From contig NZ_PVNE01000002.1 of NCBI RefSeq assembly GCF_003001905.1, positions 124,001-188,000 of the forward strand: 64,000 bases of DNA, given 5' to 3'. Both the position numbers and the translations under genes were made by a program. Source of the DNA: Planifilum fimeticola (lineage in GTDB: Bacteria > Bacillota > Bacilli > Thermoactinomycetales > DSM-44946). This document shows, one piece after another, positions 8,053 to 17,758 of the stretch (position 1 is its first letter; every line of letters begins with the position of its first letter). The notes beneath the pieces were generated by a model that ran no database searches, was not told where the DNA came from, and worked only from the letters and a program-made list of their open reading frames with translations.

Positions 8053-9714
8053 ATGAAGAAGGGCAAATGGACAGGCAGGATTTCAGCAATCCTGATTGCC
8101 TTCTCCCTGGTCTTCACCGCGGCCTGCGGCGGCGGCGGATCCGACCAGGGGAAAGGCAGTGAGGAGCTCGCCGAAGAACAGGTGCTCAATGTGGGCCGCA
8201 TCAAGAGCGAGCCGCCCAGCCTGGATCCGGCAACCGCTACGGACCAAATGTCCAGTACGATACTTAACCAGTTGATGGAAGGCCTCACCCGGATAGATGC
8301 CGAGGGAAATCCGCATCCCGCCGTGGCTGAGAAGTGGGAGGTCAGCGAAGACGGGAAGGAAATCACCTTCCACCTGCGTAAGGATGCCAAGTGGTCCAAC
8401 GGCGATCCGGTGACCGCCCACGATTTCGAGTACGCCTGGAAGCGGGTGCTCGATCCGAAGATGAAGCCGCCGGCTGACTACGCGTACCAGCTCTACTACC
8501 TGAAAAACGGGGAGAAGTACAACCAAGGGAAAGCGAAGGCCGAGGATGTCGGCGTCAAGGCGGTGGACGACCACACCCTGAAGGTGGAACTGGAGCAGCC
8601 GGCGCCCTATTTCGTGGCCCTCACCAGCTTCTACACCCTGTTCCCGGTCAACAAGAAAGTGGCTGAGGAAAACGACAAATGGGCCACCGAGGCCGACACC
8701 TACGTGGGCAACGGTCCCTTCAAGCTGAAGACCTGGGAGCACGATGCCAAGATCGAACTGGTGAAGAACGAGCATTACTGGGGCGCCAAGGATGTGAAGC
8801 TGACCCAGCTCAACTTCCCGTTCATCGGGGAAGCGCAGACGGGGTATCAGCAATTCAAGTCCCGCAAGCTGGATGAAGGGGATTCCATCATCATCCCGCC
8901 GGATTTGACGAAAAAAGGGCTGGAGAGCGGCGAGATCAAGTCGCAAAAACAACCGGCGGTCTACTTCTACATGTTCAACGTGGAGAAGAAGCCCTTTAAC
9001 AACAAGAAGATCCGCAGAGCCTTCGCCTTGGCCATCGACCGTAAGTCGATCGTCGAAAACGTGACTCAGGGCGGACAGGTGCCGGCCACCGGCTTCGTTC
9101 CGTGGGGGATCCCGGACTTCGTCGCCGAGAAGGACTGGGTAGAGACCCGCGATGACTATCTGCCGGAAAAGGCCCAGCCGGAAGAAGCCAAGAAGCTGCT
9201 CGAGGAAGGCATGAAGGAAGAAGGGTTTGACAAACTTCCCGCGGTGACCATCGATTACAACACCGATGAAGGTCACAAGAAGATCGCCGAAGCGATTCAG
9301 CAAATGTGGAAGAAGAACCTCGGGGTGGACGTGAAACTGCGCAACTCCGAATGGCAGGTGTATCTGGACAAGACCAAGGCCGGCGACTTCCAGGTGGGAC
9401 GCCTTGGTTGGTTGCCCGACTACATCGACCCGATGACCTTCATGGACATGTGGGTGACGGGTGGAGGCAACAACGATACCCGCTTCAGCCATAAGGAGTA
9501 CGACGCCTTGATCAAGAAAGCCAAATCCACGGCCGATCAAAAGGTCCGCATGGAAGCGATGCACAAGGCGGAAGACATCCTGATGGACGAAATGCCGATC
9601 GCACCGATCTATTTCTATACGGATCTCTACATGGAGCAGGATTACGTGAAGGGTGTTGTGCGGAATCCGGACAAGAGTGTCTACTTCCGAGATGCCTATA
9701 TTCTTGAGCATTAA
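8053..9714 (+). CDS. oppA: Oligopeptide ABC transporter substrate-binding lipoprotein
   Basis: A 553-residue extracytoplasmic binding protein of the SBP_bac_5 (OppA) family that captures peptides for the OppBCD importer. The signal peptide ends in a lipobox (LVFTAAC, Cys near residue 25), giving a membrane-anchored lipoprotein. The body shows family motifs such as LDPATATDQMSSTILNQLMEGL near residue 57, WSNGDPVTAHDFEYAWKRVL near 115 and a late LGWLPDYIDPMTFMDMW. ATG 8053 follows AAGGGGG. It heads the opp operon, and a hairpin between it and oppB probably lets it be made in excess over the membrane parts. Confidence 0.95.
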   Translation: MKKGKWTGRISAILIAFSLVFTAACGGGGSDQGKGSEELAEEQVLNVGRIKSEPPSLDPATATDQMSSTILNQLMEGLTRIDAEGNPHPAVAEKWEVSEDGKEITFHLRKDAKWSNGDPVTAHDFEYAWKRVLDPKMKPPADYAYQLYYLKNGEKYNQGKAKAEDVGVKAVDDHTLKVELEQPAPYFVALTSFYTLFPVNKKVAEENDKWATEADTYVGNGPFKLKTWEHDAKIELVKNEHYWGAKDVKLTQLNFPFIGEAQTGYQQFKSRKLDEGDSIIIPPDLTKKGLESGEIKSQKQPAVYFYMFNVEKKPFNNKKIRRAFALAIDRKSIVENVTQGGQVPATGFVPWGIPDFVAEKDWVETRDDYLPEKAQPEEAKKLLEEGMKEEGFDKLPAVTIDYNTDEGHKKIAEAIQQMWKKNLGVDVKLRNSEWQVYLDKTKAGDFQVGRLGWLPDYIDPMTFMDMWVTGGGNNDTRFSHKEYDALIKKAKSTADQKVRMEAMHKAEDILMDEMPIAPIYFYTDLYMEQDYVKGVVRNPDKSVYFRDAYILEH

Positions 9715-9730
9715 TGGAAGTTCCGGGCAT

Positions 9731-9765
9731 GGGTGAAAGTCACCCCTTCATGGGGTGACTTTCCC
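9731..9765 (+). terminator. Intercistronic hairpin oppA-oppB
   Basis: AAAGTCACCCC (9736-9746) and GGGGTGACTTT (9752-9762) form a perfect 11-bp stem with a 5-base loop, and outer GGG/CCC can add pairs. There is no T-tract, so it is more likely an mRNA-stabilising or partly terminating element that raises oppA over oppBCD. Confidence 0.65.
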
Positions 9766-9798
9766 TTGTCCGCTTTTTCTGCAGAGGAGGTGTTGCCG

Positions 9799-10731
9799 GT
9801 GCTTCGATATATTGGAAAACGTTTTCTTTACATGCTGCTCTCCCTCTGGGTGATCGCCACCCTGACTTTCGTCATGATGCATCTGGCTCCCGGCGGTCCC
9901 TTTGCCTCGGAGAAGAAGTTGCCGCCCCAGATCATCGCCAACCTGGAAGCGCATTATAATCTGGACAAGCCGCTTCCTGTGCAATATGCCCTCTATATGA
10001 AAAATTTGATCATGTTCGATCTGGGCCCCTCGATCAAATCGGAGGCCCGGGACGTGAACGGCATTCTGGCCGACGGATTCCCCGTCTCCGCCCAGCTTGG
10101 CCTTGAGGCGATGGCTGTCGCCGTGCTGGCGGGACTGATCATGGGAATTATCGCCTCTCTTCGCCACAACCGGCTGCCGGATTATACCGTCATGTTCCTG
10201 GCGGTGGTCGGGCTGGCCGTCCCCAGTTTCGTCCTTGCCCCACTCTTCCAGAAGTATTTTGGTCTCGAATGGGAACTGTTGCCGATTGCAGGCTGGGGTT
10301 CCTTTGAGGATTCCATTCTGCCGGCCATTGCACTGGCCTTTACCCCCCTGGCACTGATGACCCGATTGATGCGCTCCAGCATGCTGGAGGTGCTGGGACA
10401 GGATTACATCCGCACCGCCCGCGCGAAGGGGCTGTCCCCGTCAAGGGTGATCACCCGGCACGCGATCCGCAATGCCATTTTGCCGGCGATCACCATCGTC
10501 GGTCCCCTGGCGGTGGATATCATCACCGGCAGTTTCGTGATCGAGAAGATCTTCTCCATTCCGGGCATCGGAAAATATTTTGTGGACAGCATTTTTAACC
10601 GGGATTATTCGGTGATCATGGGCGTGACCGTCTTCTACTCCGCGCTGCTTCTCCTGGTCAATTTGCTGGTGGACATCGCCTACACGTGGGTGGATCCGCG
10701 AATCAAGATCGGCGGAAGGGGGGCGAACTGA
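9799..10731 (+). CDS. oppB: Oligopeptide ABC transporter permease OppB
   Basis: A 310-residue inner-membrane permease. The N-terminus LRYIGKRFLYMLLSLWVIATLTFVMMHLAPGGPF is the hallmark of OppB/DppB, and the EAA loop that contacts the ATPase (QDYIRTARAKGLSPSRVITRHAIRNAILP) is near residues 205-235. I place the start at GTG 9799, eight bases after GAGGAGG; the reading frame is open 22 codons further upstream but that part overlaps the intercistronic hairpin. It pairs with OppC to form the channel. Confidence 0.93.
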   Translation: MLRYIGKRFLYMLLSLWVIATLTFVMMHLAPGGPFASEKKLPPQIIANLEAHYNLDKPLPVQYALYMKNLIMFDLGPSIKSEARDVNGILADGFPVSAQLGLEAMAVAVLAGLIMGIIASLRHNRLPDYTVMFLAVVGLAVPSFVLAPLFQKYFGLEWELLPIAGWGSFEDSILPAIALAFTPLALMTRLMRSSMLEVLGQDYIRTARAKGLSPSRVITRHAIRNAILPAITIVGPLAVDIITGSFVIEKIFSIPGIGKYFVDSIFNRDYSVIMGVTVFYSALLLLVNLLVDIAYTWVDPRIKIGGRGAN

Positions 10732-10732
10732 T

Positions 10733-11653
10733 ATGTCTTTGCCTGCAGAAGCTTTTGAGCCGGCGCCGCGCCGCGAGGCGGAGGCGGAGGCCATTGCGCG
10801 GCCCAGCCTTACCTACTGGCAGGATGCCTGGTTGCGTCTGAAGAAGAACTGGATGGCGATGGCGGGTCTTATCATCCTCGTACTTCTCGCCGTGATGGCC
10901 ATTTTCGGACCCTATATGGTGGAATACACCTATTACGAACAAAACCTGGAAACGGGAAAAAACCTGGAACCCTCCGGTGAGCACTGGTTCGGGACCGATG
11001 ATCTGGGGCGGGATATGTTCGTCCGCACCTGGTACGGCGCCCGCGTGTCGCTGCTGATCGGATTGGCGGCGGGATTGATCGACTTGATCGTCGGTGTGCT
11101 CTACGGCGGCATTTCCGGCTACAAGGGCGGGCGGACCGACGAGATCATGATGCGGATCGTCGACGTCCTGTGGGGCCTTCCGTACCTGTTGATCGTGATT
11201 CTCCTGCTGGTCGTGATGGAGCCCGGCGTCCTGACGATCATCATCGCCTTGTCGGTTACCGGCTGGTTGCGCATGGCCCGTCTGGTGCGGGGGCAGGTCC
11301 TGCAGCTGAAGGAGCAGGAGTACGTGCTCGCCGCCCGAACCCTGGGGGCGAGCGGCCGGTGGATCTTGTCCAAGCATCTGCTCCCCAACTCTCTGGGACC
11401 GATCATTGTTCTTTTGACCTACACCGTCCCCAACGCCATTTTCGCCGAGGCGTTCCTGAGTTTCCTCGGGCTGGGGGTGCAGGCGCCCTTCGCCAGCTGG
11501 GGGACGATGATCGACGATGCGACGGCGGTGATTTTGTCGGGTGAGTGGTGGCGTCTCTTCTTCCCCGCCTTTTTCCTCAGCCTGACGCTGTTGGCCTTCA
11601 ATATGCTCGGCGATGGCCTGAGGGATGCCCTGGATCCGAGAATGCGCAAGTAA
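10733..11653 (+). CDS. oppC: Oligopeptide ABC transporter permease OppC
   Basis: A 306-residue partner of OppB. After a cytoplasmic N-terminal tail comes WLRLKKNWMAMAGLIILVLLAVMAIFGPYM, then the OppC signature HWFGTDDLGRDMFVRTWYGARVSLLIG near residues 84-110 and an EAA loop (EQEYVLAARTLGASGRWILSKHLLPN) near 200-225. The ATG lies one base after the oppB stop, so translation is coupled. Confidence 0.95.
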   Translation: MSLPAEAFEPAPRREAEAEAIARPSLTYWQDAWLRLKKNWMAMAGLIILVLLAVMAIFGPYMVEYTYYEQNLETGKNLEPSGEHWFGTDDLGRDMFVRTWYGARVSLLIGLAAGLIDLIVGVLYGGISGYKGGRTDEIMMRIVDVLWGLPYLLIVILLLVVMEPGVLTIIIALSVTGWLRMARLVRGQVLQLKEQEYVLAARTLGASGRWILSKHLLPNSLGPIIVLLTYTVPNAIFAEAFLSFLGLGVQAPFASWGTMIDDATAVILSGEWWRLFFPAFFLSLTLLAFNMLGDGLRDALDPRMRK

Positions 11654-11665
11654 AGGAGGGAGAAC

Positions 11666-12682
11666 ATGGCTCTTTTGGAAGTGGATAATCTGCATGTGTC
11701 GTTTCAGACTTACGGAGGAGAAGTACACGCGGTCCGCGGAGTCAGCTTCTCCCTCGAAAAGGGGGAGACCCTGGCCATCGTCGGCGAGTCGGGGAGCGGA
11801 AAAAGCGTCACCGCCCAGTCGATCATGCGGCTGATTCCGACGCCGCCGGGCATCATTAAGGAGGGGGAGATCCGCTTTGACGGAAAGAATCTCCTGTCCC
11901 TGTCCGAAAAGGAGATGTTCGGCATCCGGGGCTCGGAGATCGGCATGATCTTCCAGGATCCGATGACCTCCCTCAACCCGACGATGACCGTGGGCAAGCA
12001 GATCATGGAAGGATTGATCTGGCACCAGGGGATCGAGAAGCAGGCGGCCCGGGAGCGGGCGATCGAAATGCTTCGCCTGGTGGGAATTCCCACTCCTGAA
12101 AAGCGGGTGGATCAGTATCCCCACGAGTTCAGCGGCGGGATGCGGCAGCGGGCGATGATCGCCATGGCCATGGCGTGCAATCCGAAAATCCTCATCGCCG
12201 ACGAACCCACCACCGCCCTGGACGTGACCATCCAGGCGCAGATCATGGAACTGATGAAGGAGCTGCAGGAAAAAACGGGAACGGCGATCATCCTGATCAC
12301 CCACGATCTGGGAGTGGTGGCCGAAACCGCTCACAAGGTGGCCGTCATGTACGGCGGGAAAGTGGTGGAGTACGGAACGGTGGAGGAGATTTTCTACCGT
12401 CCCCGCCATCCCTACACCTGGGGACTGCTCAACTCCATGCCCCGGCTGGATATGAAACGGGACGGGGAATTGCAGTCGATCCCGGGTTCCCCGCCGGACC
12501 TGTTCAAGCCGCCGCAGGGATGCCCCTTCGCCGACCGTTGCCCTCATACGATGAACATCTGCCACAGCACGATGCCGGAGAAGACCGATGTCTCTCCCAG
12601 CCACGGGGTATATTGCTGGCTGGAGCATCCCCAGGCGCCACGCGTGGATCGAAATCTTCGGGTGAACATCTCGGCGAAGTGA
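11666..12682 (+). CDS. oppD: Oligopeptide ABC transporter ATPase OppD
   Basis: This 338-residue ATPase energises peptide import. Walker A is GESGSGKS (near residue 39), the ABC signature is FSGGMRQR and Walker B is [12 protein letters not shown]. The C-terminal oligopeptide-transporter extension has the [14 protein letters not shown] cysteine motif typical of OppD/OppF. It starts with ATG after AAAGGAGGG. The operon stops here: the next gene is metX, so the usual second ATPase OppF is absent from the locus and must come from elsewhere, or OppD acts as a homodimer. Confidence 0.94.
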   Translation: MALLEVDNLHVSFQTYGGEVHAVRGVSFSLEKGETLAIVGESGSGKSVTAQSIMRLIPTPPGIIKEGEIRFDGKNLLSLSEKEMFGIRGSEIGMIFQDPMTSLNPTMTVGKQIMEGLIWHQGIEKQAARERAIEMLRLVGIPTPEKRVDQYPHEFSGGMRQRAMIAMAMACNPKILIADEPTTALDVTIQAQIMELMKELQEKTGTAIILITHDLGVVAETAHKVAVMYGGKVVEYGTVEEIFYRPRHPYTWGLLNSMPRLDMKRDGELQSIPGSPPDLFKPPQGCPFADRCPHTMNICHSTMPEKTDVSPSHGVYCWLEHPQAPRVDRNLRVNISAK

Positions 12683-12731
12683 GTTTCCCCGCGAATGCTC
12701 TTCTGCGCAAGATGCTCTGCCACGGGACGGA

Positions 12732-12759
12732 AAAGGGGAGGGCCTTTGGCCGCCCCTTT
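12732..12759 (+). terminator. Hairpin after the opp operon
   Basis: AAAGGGG...GGGCC (12732-12744) pairs with GGCC...CCCCTTT (12748-12759), with one mismatch or bulge. The T-tract is poor, but the position 50 bases after oppD fits transcript ending. Confidence 0.4.
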
Positions 12760-12778
12760 CGGACCCGATGGCACGGCC

Positions 12779-12808
12779 TTGACACACCCCTTTAAATTGT
12801 CGTATGAT
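12779..12808 (+). promoter_or_regulatory. Promoter of the S-box/metX unit
   Basis: TTGACA (12779-12784) is a perfect -35, followed after 18 bases by TATGAT (12803-12808). The S-box aptamer begins about 22 bases downstream. Confidence 0.7.
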
Positions 12809-12829
12809 AACAGAAAATTCAATAGGCGT

Positions 12830-12977
12830 CTTCTTATCCAGAGTGGCGGAGGGACTGGCCCTATGAAGCCCGGCAACCACCCCGCTCCCGTCCAGGGAAC
12901 GGCCGGATTGAGCTTGATCCGGACGAGGGGAAAGGTGCCAATTCCTGCAGGACCCTCGGGTCCTGAGAGATGAGAAG
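12830..12977 (+). ncRNA. SAM-I riboswitch (S-box) aptamer
   Basis: The landmarks of the S-box are present: CTTATCCAGAGTGGCGGAGGGACTGG, ATGAAGCCCGGCAACC, GGTGCCAATTCCTGCAG and GAGAGATGAGAAG. P1 pairs CTTCTTATC (12830-12838) with GATGAGAAG (12969-12977). It precedes metX, so S-adenosylmethionine should shut off methionine synthesis through the terminator at 13011-13045. Confidence 0.96.
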
Positions 12978-13010
12978 AGGCGGAACGGAATTCTACCCAT
13001 TAGCGGTCCC

Positions 13011-13045
13011 GCGCCCTCTTCTGATCGAAGAGGGCGCTTGCTTTT
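13011..13045 (+). terminator. S-box terminator before metX
   Basis: GCGCCCTCTTC (13011-13021) and GAAGAGGGCGC (13027-13037) form a perfect 11-bp stem, followed by TTGCTTTT. Confidence 0.85.
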
Positions 13046-13059
13046 CCGGAAGGGGGAGG

Positions 13060-14163
<1,104 letters not shown>

Positions 14164-14172
14164 GGGGTCTCC

Positions 14173-14201
14173 TTGACGCTCCCACGCAGTGGGAGTACAA
14201 T
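14173..14201 (+). promoter_or_regulatory. sdh promoter with operator-like palindrome in the spacer
   Basis: TTGACG (14173-14178) and TACAAT (14196-14201) are 17 bases apart. The whole spacer is an inverted repeat, CTCCCAC-gca-GTGGGAG (14179-14195). Such a palindrome filling the promoter spacer is a strong candidate repressor site for sdhCAB. Confidence 0.7.
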
Positions 14202-14231
14202 AGGAATGTATTTATTCACTCTGTGAAACCC

Positions 14232-14306
14232 CTTTCCAAAAAGCGGTTTTCATTTTGACGATGATTTTTATGAATGTGCTGCCGTCTGTGCAGCTTTTTT
14301 GGAAAG
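14232..14306 (+). promoter_or_regulatory. Attenuator-like leader of sdhCAB
   Basis: CTTTCCAAAAAGC (14232-14244) can pair with GCTTTTTTGGAAAG (14293-14306). The 3' arm includes the T-tract of a short terminator-like hairpin, GCTGC/GCAGC then TTTTTT (14279-14300). The two structures are mutually exclusive, the layout of an attenuator or unknown riboswitch. The terminator stem is only five pairs long, so function is uncertain. Confidence 0.45.
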
Positions 14307-14351
14307 TAGGGTAACATAGGAGAAGCACTCAGGTTTATGGGGGGCCTGGCA

Positions 14352-14999
14352 ATGAATCACTCCAGTTTCTTCAACCGTCGGCTGCACTCGCTGTTGGGTG
14401 TCATACCGGTGGGATTTTTTTTGCTCGAGCATCTATTGACGAACTATTATGCCACCCGGGGAGCTGACGCTTTCCGCGAGCAGGTGGAATGGCTGTGGGA
14501 CATTCCCTTCCTGCTCTTTTTGGAGATCTTCTTCATTTTCCTTCCCCTTTTGTATCACGGGGTGTACGGGCTGTATGTCGCCTTCCAGGCGAAGAACAAT
14601 GTGACCAACTACGGTTACTTCCGGAACCTGATGTTCATGCTGCAACGGGTGACCGGAGTGATCACCTTCATCTTCGTCGGTTGGCACGTCTGGGAGACCC
14701 GGATTTACGTCGCTTTGAACGACTTGGCCGCGAACGAAGTGGGCATGCGGATGAACGAGATTTTGTCCAACAATTTCACCTTCGCTCTGTATGTGATCGG
14801 AGTCGTCGCCGCGGTTTTCCACTTCAGCAACGGCATGTGGTCCTTCCTGGTCAGCTGGGGGATCACCGTGGGACCCCGCGCCCAAGCCGTTTCCACCTGG
14901 GTGTGGGCCGTCGTGTTCGTCGTCGTGTCGTACATCGGCATTCGGGCCCTGTTTGCCTTTGTTGACCCAGAATTCATGGCCCAGTCGGCACAGTTTTAA
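14352..14999 (+). CDS. sdhC: Succinate dehydrogenase cytochrome b558 subunit
   Basis: A 215-residue membrane anchor with about five helices that holds heme b and passes electrons from succinate to menaquinone. It resembles the Bacillus type: N-terminal FFNRRLHSLLGVIPVGFFLLEHLLTN, central LLYHGVYGLYVAFQAKNNVTNYGYFRNLMFMLQRVTGV and later VGWHVWE and VFHFSNGMWSF, with several His residues placed as heme ligands. I use ATG 14352; a second ATG five codons upstream is possible. First gene of sdhCAB, transcribed from the palindromic promoter at 14173. Confidence 0.94.
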   Translation: MNHSSFFNRRLHSLLGVIPVGFFLLEHLLTNYYATRGADAFREQVEWLWDIPFLLFLEIFFIFLPLLYHGVYGLYVAFQAKNNVTNYGYFRNLMFMLQRVTGVITFIFVGWHVWETRIYVALNDLAANEVGMRMNEILSNNFTFALYVIGVVAAVFHFSNGMWSFLVSWGITVGPRAQAVSTWVWAVVFVVVSYIGIRALFAFVDPEFMAQSAQF

Positions 15000-15014
15000 A
15001 AGGGGGCACTGCCA

Positions 15015-16775
15015 ATGAACGAGAAGGTCATCGTCGTCGGCGGAGGCTTGGCCGGTCTGATGTCCACCATCAAACTGGCGGAAGCGGGCGCCGACGTTCA
15101 ACTGTTCTCCATCGTTCCCGTAAAGCGTTCCCATTCCGTCTGTGCGCAGGGCGGAATCAACGGTGCGGTCAACACCAAGGGGGAGGGAGACTCGCCCTGG
15201 GAACACTTTGACGACACCGTTTACGGAGGGGACTTCCTGGCCAACCAACCGCCCGTCAAGGCGATGTGTGAAGCGGCGCCGGGCATCATCTATCTGATGG
15301 ACCGGATGGGAGTTCCCTTCAACCGGACGCCGGAAGGGCTTATTGACTTCCGCCGGTTCGGCGGCACCAAGCACCATCGGACCGCCTATGCCGGCGCGAC
15401 GACGGGTCAGCAGCTGCTGTACGCGCTGGATGAACAGGTGCGGCGCTATGAAGTGGCCGGACGCGTCACCAAGTTTGAGCATTGGGAGTTTTTGTCCGCC
15501 GTTTTGGACGATGAAGGCCGCTGCCGGGGGATCGTCGCCCAGGATCTGCGGGGCGGGGAAATCCGCGCCTTCCCGGCGGATGCGGTGATTCTGGCCACCG
15601 GCGGACCGGGGATCATCTTCGGCAAATCGACCAACTCGATGATCAACACCGGAACCGCGGCCAGTGCCGTTTATCAGCAGGGAGCGATTTACGCCAACGG
15701 GGAGTTTATTCAGGTTCACCCGACGGCCATTCCTGGGGATGACAAGCTCCGGCTGATGTCGGAGTCGGCCCGCGGGGAAGGGGGCCGGGTCTGGACCTAC
15801 AAGGACGGCAAACCCTGGTATTTCCTGGAGGAATGGTATCCCGCCTACGGGAACCTGGTTCCGAGGGATATCGCCACCCGGGCCATCTTCAAGGTGTGCG
15901 TCGACATGAAGCTGGGGATCAACGGGGAGAACATGGTCTATTTGGACCTCTCCCACAAGGATCCCAAGGAGTTGGACATCAAGCTGGGCGGGATCATCGA
16001 GATCTACGAGAAGTTCATGGGCGAAGATCCGCGGAAGGTTCCGATGAAGATCTTCCCGGCGGTCCATTACTCGATGGGCGGTCTTTGGGTGGACTACAAC
16101 CACATGACCAACATTCCCGGCCTGTTCGCCGCGGGAGAATGCGATTATCAGTACCACGGAGCCAACCGCCTCGGGGCCAACTCCCTCCTCTCCTGCATCT
16201 TCGGGGGGATGGTGGCCGGTCCCAATGCGATCAAGTACGTCCGCGGGCTGGAAAAGTCGGCGGAGGATCTGCCGTCCACCCTGTTTGAGCAATACCGCAA
16301 AAAGGAAGAGGAAAAATACGAACAAATCCTCAAGATGGACGGTAATGAAAACGCCTATCAGCTGCACAAGGAACTGGGCGAATGGATGACCGACAATGTG
16401 ACGGTGGTCCGTTACAACGACCGGCTGTTGAAGACGGACGAGAAGATTCAGGAATTGATGGAGCGGTACAAGCGGATCAGCATGATCGACACCAGCCGGT
16501 GGAGCAACCAGGCCGCCTCGTTTACCCGTCAGCTGTGGAACATGTTGCAGCTGGCCCGGGTGATCACCCTGGGGGCTTATCATCGAAATGAAAGCCGCGG
16601 TGCCCATTACAAACCGGAATATCCGGAGCGGAACGACGAAGAATGGCTGAAGACCACCAAGGCGACATACACCCCCGACGGTCCGGAGTTTGACTATGAG
16701 CCTGTGGACGTTTCCCTGATCAAACCGCGCCCGCGCCGGTACGACGTGGCGAAAGAGGAGGCGGCGAAACAATGA
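15015..16775 (+). CDS. sdhA: Succinate dehydrogenase flavoprotein subunit
   Basis: The 586-residue catalytic subunit oxidises succinate to fumarate in the TCA cycle on the cytoplasmic face of the membrane. The dinucleotide fold VIVVGGGLAGLMSTIKLAEAG starts at residue 4, and KRSHSVCAQGGINGA contains the His (near residue 40) that carries FAD covalently. HPTAIPG and SARGEGGRVW form the substrate site, and HYSMGGLWVDY with GAARLG-like GANRLGANSLL completes the active site. It has ATG after AAAGGGGG and overlaps sdhB by ATGA. Confidence 0.97.
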   Translation: MNEKVIVVGGGLAGLMSTIKLAEAGADVQLFSIVPVKRSHSVCAQGGINGAVNTKGEGDSPWEHFDDTVYGGDFLANQPPVKAMCEAAPGIIYLMDRMGVPFNRTPEGLIDFRRFGGTKHHRTAYAGATTGQQLLYALDEQVRRYEVAGRVTKFEHWEFLSAVLDDEGRCRGIVAQDLRGGEIRAFPADAVILATGGPGIIFGKSTNSMINTGTAASAVYQQGAIYANGEFIQVHPTAIPGDDKLRLMSESARGEGGRVWTYKDGKPWYFLEEWYPAYGNLVPRDIATRAIFKVCVDMKLGINGENMVYLDLSHKDPKELDIKLGGIIEIYEKFMGEDPRKVPMKIFPAVHYSMGGLWVDYNHMTNIPGLFAAGECDYQYHGANRLGANSLLSCIFGGMVAGPNAIKYVRGLEKSAEDLPSTLFEQYRKKEEEKYEQILKMDGNENAYQLHKELGEWMTDNVTVVRYNDRLLKTDEKIQELMERYKRISMIDTSRWSNQAASFTRQLWNMLQLARVITLGAYHRNESRGAHYKPEYPERNDEEWLKTTKATYTPDGPEFDYEPVDVSLIKPRPRRYDVAKEEAAKQ

Positions 16776-17521
16776 GCGAACAGACGGTGCATCTCATCAT
16801 CACCCGCCAGGCTGGGCCGAATGAACAGCCGTACACGGAGGAGTTCAAGCTGCCGTACCGGAAGAACATGAACATCATTTCGGCGCTGATGGAGATTCAA
16901 CGGAATCCGGTCAACGCCAAAGGGGAAAAAACCACTCCGGTGGTCTGGGAATCCAACTGCCTGGAAGAGGTGTGCGGCGCCTGCTCGATGGTGATCAACG
17001 GGAAACCGCGTCAGGCGTGCACCGCCTTGATCGATCACCTGGAACAGCCCATCCGGCTGGAACCGATGCGGACCTTCCCCGTTGTCCGGGATCTGATCGT
17101 GGACCGCAGCCGGATGTTTGATGCGCTGAAGCGGGTCAAAGCCTGGATTCCCATCGACGGCACCTATGATCTGGGGCCGGGGCCGCGCATGCCGGAGACG
17201 GAGCGCCAGATGCGCTACGAGTTGTCCAAGTGCATGACCTGCGGTGTCTGCCTGGAAGCGTGCCCCAATGTGAATTCCCGTTCCAATTTCATGGGGCCCT
17301 TCGTGATCAGCCAAGTCCGGCTGTTCAACTCTCACCCGACCGGGGCCATGAACAAGGACGAGCGGCTGGAAGCCCTCCTGGGCGAGGGTGGATTGCAGGA
17401 ATGCGGGAACTCGCAGAACTGCGTGCAGTCCTGTCCGAAGGGAATTCCGCTGACCACATCGATCGCCGCGATGAACCGGGAGGCCACCAGATTTCTCTTC
17501 CGCAAATGGCTTTCCAACTGA
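16772..17521 (+). CDS. sdhB: Succinate dehydrogenase iron-sulfur subunit
   Basis: A 249-residue subunit relaying electrons from FAD to heme b through three clusters. The [2Fe-2S] ligands lie in SNCLEEVCGACSMVINGKPRQAC (residues about 66-90), the [4Fe-4S] ligands in CMTCGVCLEACP (about 154-165) and the [3Fe-4S] ligands in CGNSQNCVQSCP (about 212-223). It overlaps sdhA by four bases, and the operon ends at the terminator at 17533. Confidence 0.97.
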   Translation: MSEQTVHLIITRQAGPNEQPYTEEFKLPYRKNMNIISALMEIQRNPVNAKGEKTTPVVWESNCLEEVCGACSMVINGKPRQACTALIDHLEQPIRLEPMRTFPVVRDLIVDRSRMFDALKRVKAWIPIDGTYDLGPGPRMPETERQMRYELSKCMTCGVCLEACPNVNSRSNFMGPFVISQVRLFNSHPTGAMNKDERLEALLGEGGLQECGNSQNCVQSCPKGIPLTTSIAAMNREATRFLFRKWLSN

Positions 17522-17532
17522 TCTGTTTCACT

Positions 17533-17556
17533 CCCCCCCGAATGGGGGGTTTTTTA
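17533..17556 (+). terminator. sdhCAB terminator
   Basis: CCCCCC (17534-17539), loop GAAT, GGGGGG (17544-17549), then six T. It lies 12 bases after the sdhB stop. Confidence 0.85.
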
Positions 17557-17576
17557 TTCCAACGCAGCCAAAGGGA

Positions 17577-17594
17577 GGCGGTTTTTTTCCCGCC
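17577..17594. terminator. Second GC-rich hairpin after sdhB
   Basis: GGCGG and CCGCC flank a seven-T loop. The sequence resembles a shortened copy of the hairpin at 17712-17739. It may be a backup or duplicated terminator. Confidence 0.4.
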
Positions 17595-17630
17595 ATTCTC
17601 ACGATGCTTACGGACTTCAGGTCTGTTAAT

Positions 17631-17688
17631 GGGAGGTGATTTTTCGTCTCGGCTCCATGCAACAGGAGATCGGCGAAAAATCGCTCCC
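17631..17688. repeat. Long imperfect inverted repeat between sdhB and ypuA
   Basis: GGGAGGTGATTTTTCG (17631-17646) pairs with CGAAAAATCGCTCCC (17674-17688) with one bulge, and inner CTCC/GGAG extends the stem. It lies between two convergent genes with no T-tract. Its role is unknown. Confidence 0.5.
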
Positions 17689-17711
17689 TCCTGAAATTGT
17701 GCCAACAGCAA

Positions 17712-17739
17712 GGGGAGGCGGGTTTTTTCCCGCCTCCCC
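17712..17739 (-). terminator. Terminator of the ypuA-like gene
   Basis: An 11-bp perfect stem, GGGGAGGCGGG/CCCGCCTCCCC, with a six-base loop sits 20 bases past the minus-strand stop. The T-tract is weak on either strand. Confidence 0.55.
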
Positions 17740-17758
17740 TTTGGCCGATTTCAGGACA

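Noticed and set aside
14433-16772. A 779-codon minus-strand open frame opposite sdhC and sdhA
   Set aside because: It is antisense to conserved sdh genes. No recognisable domain is seen.
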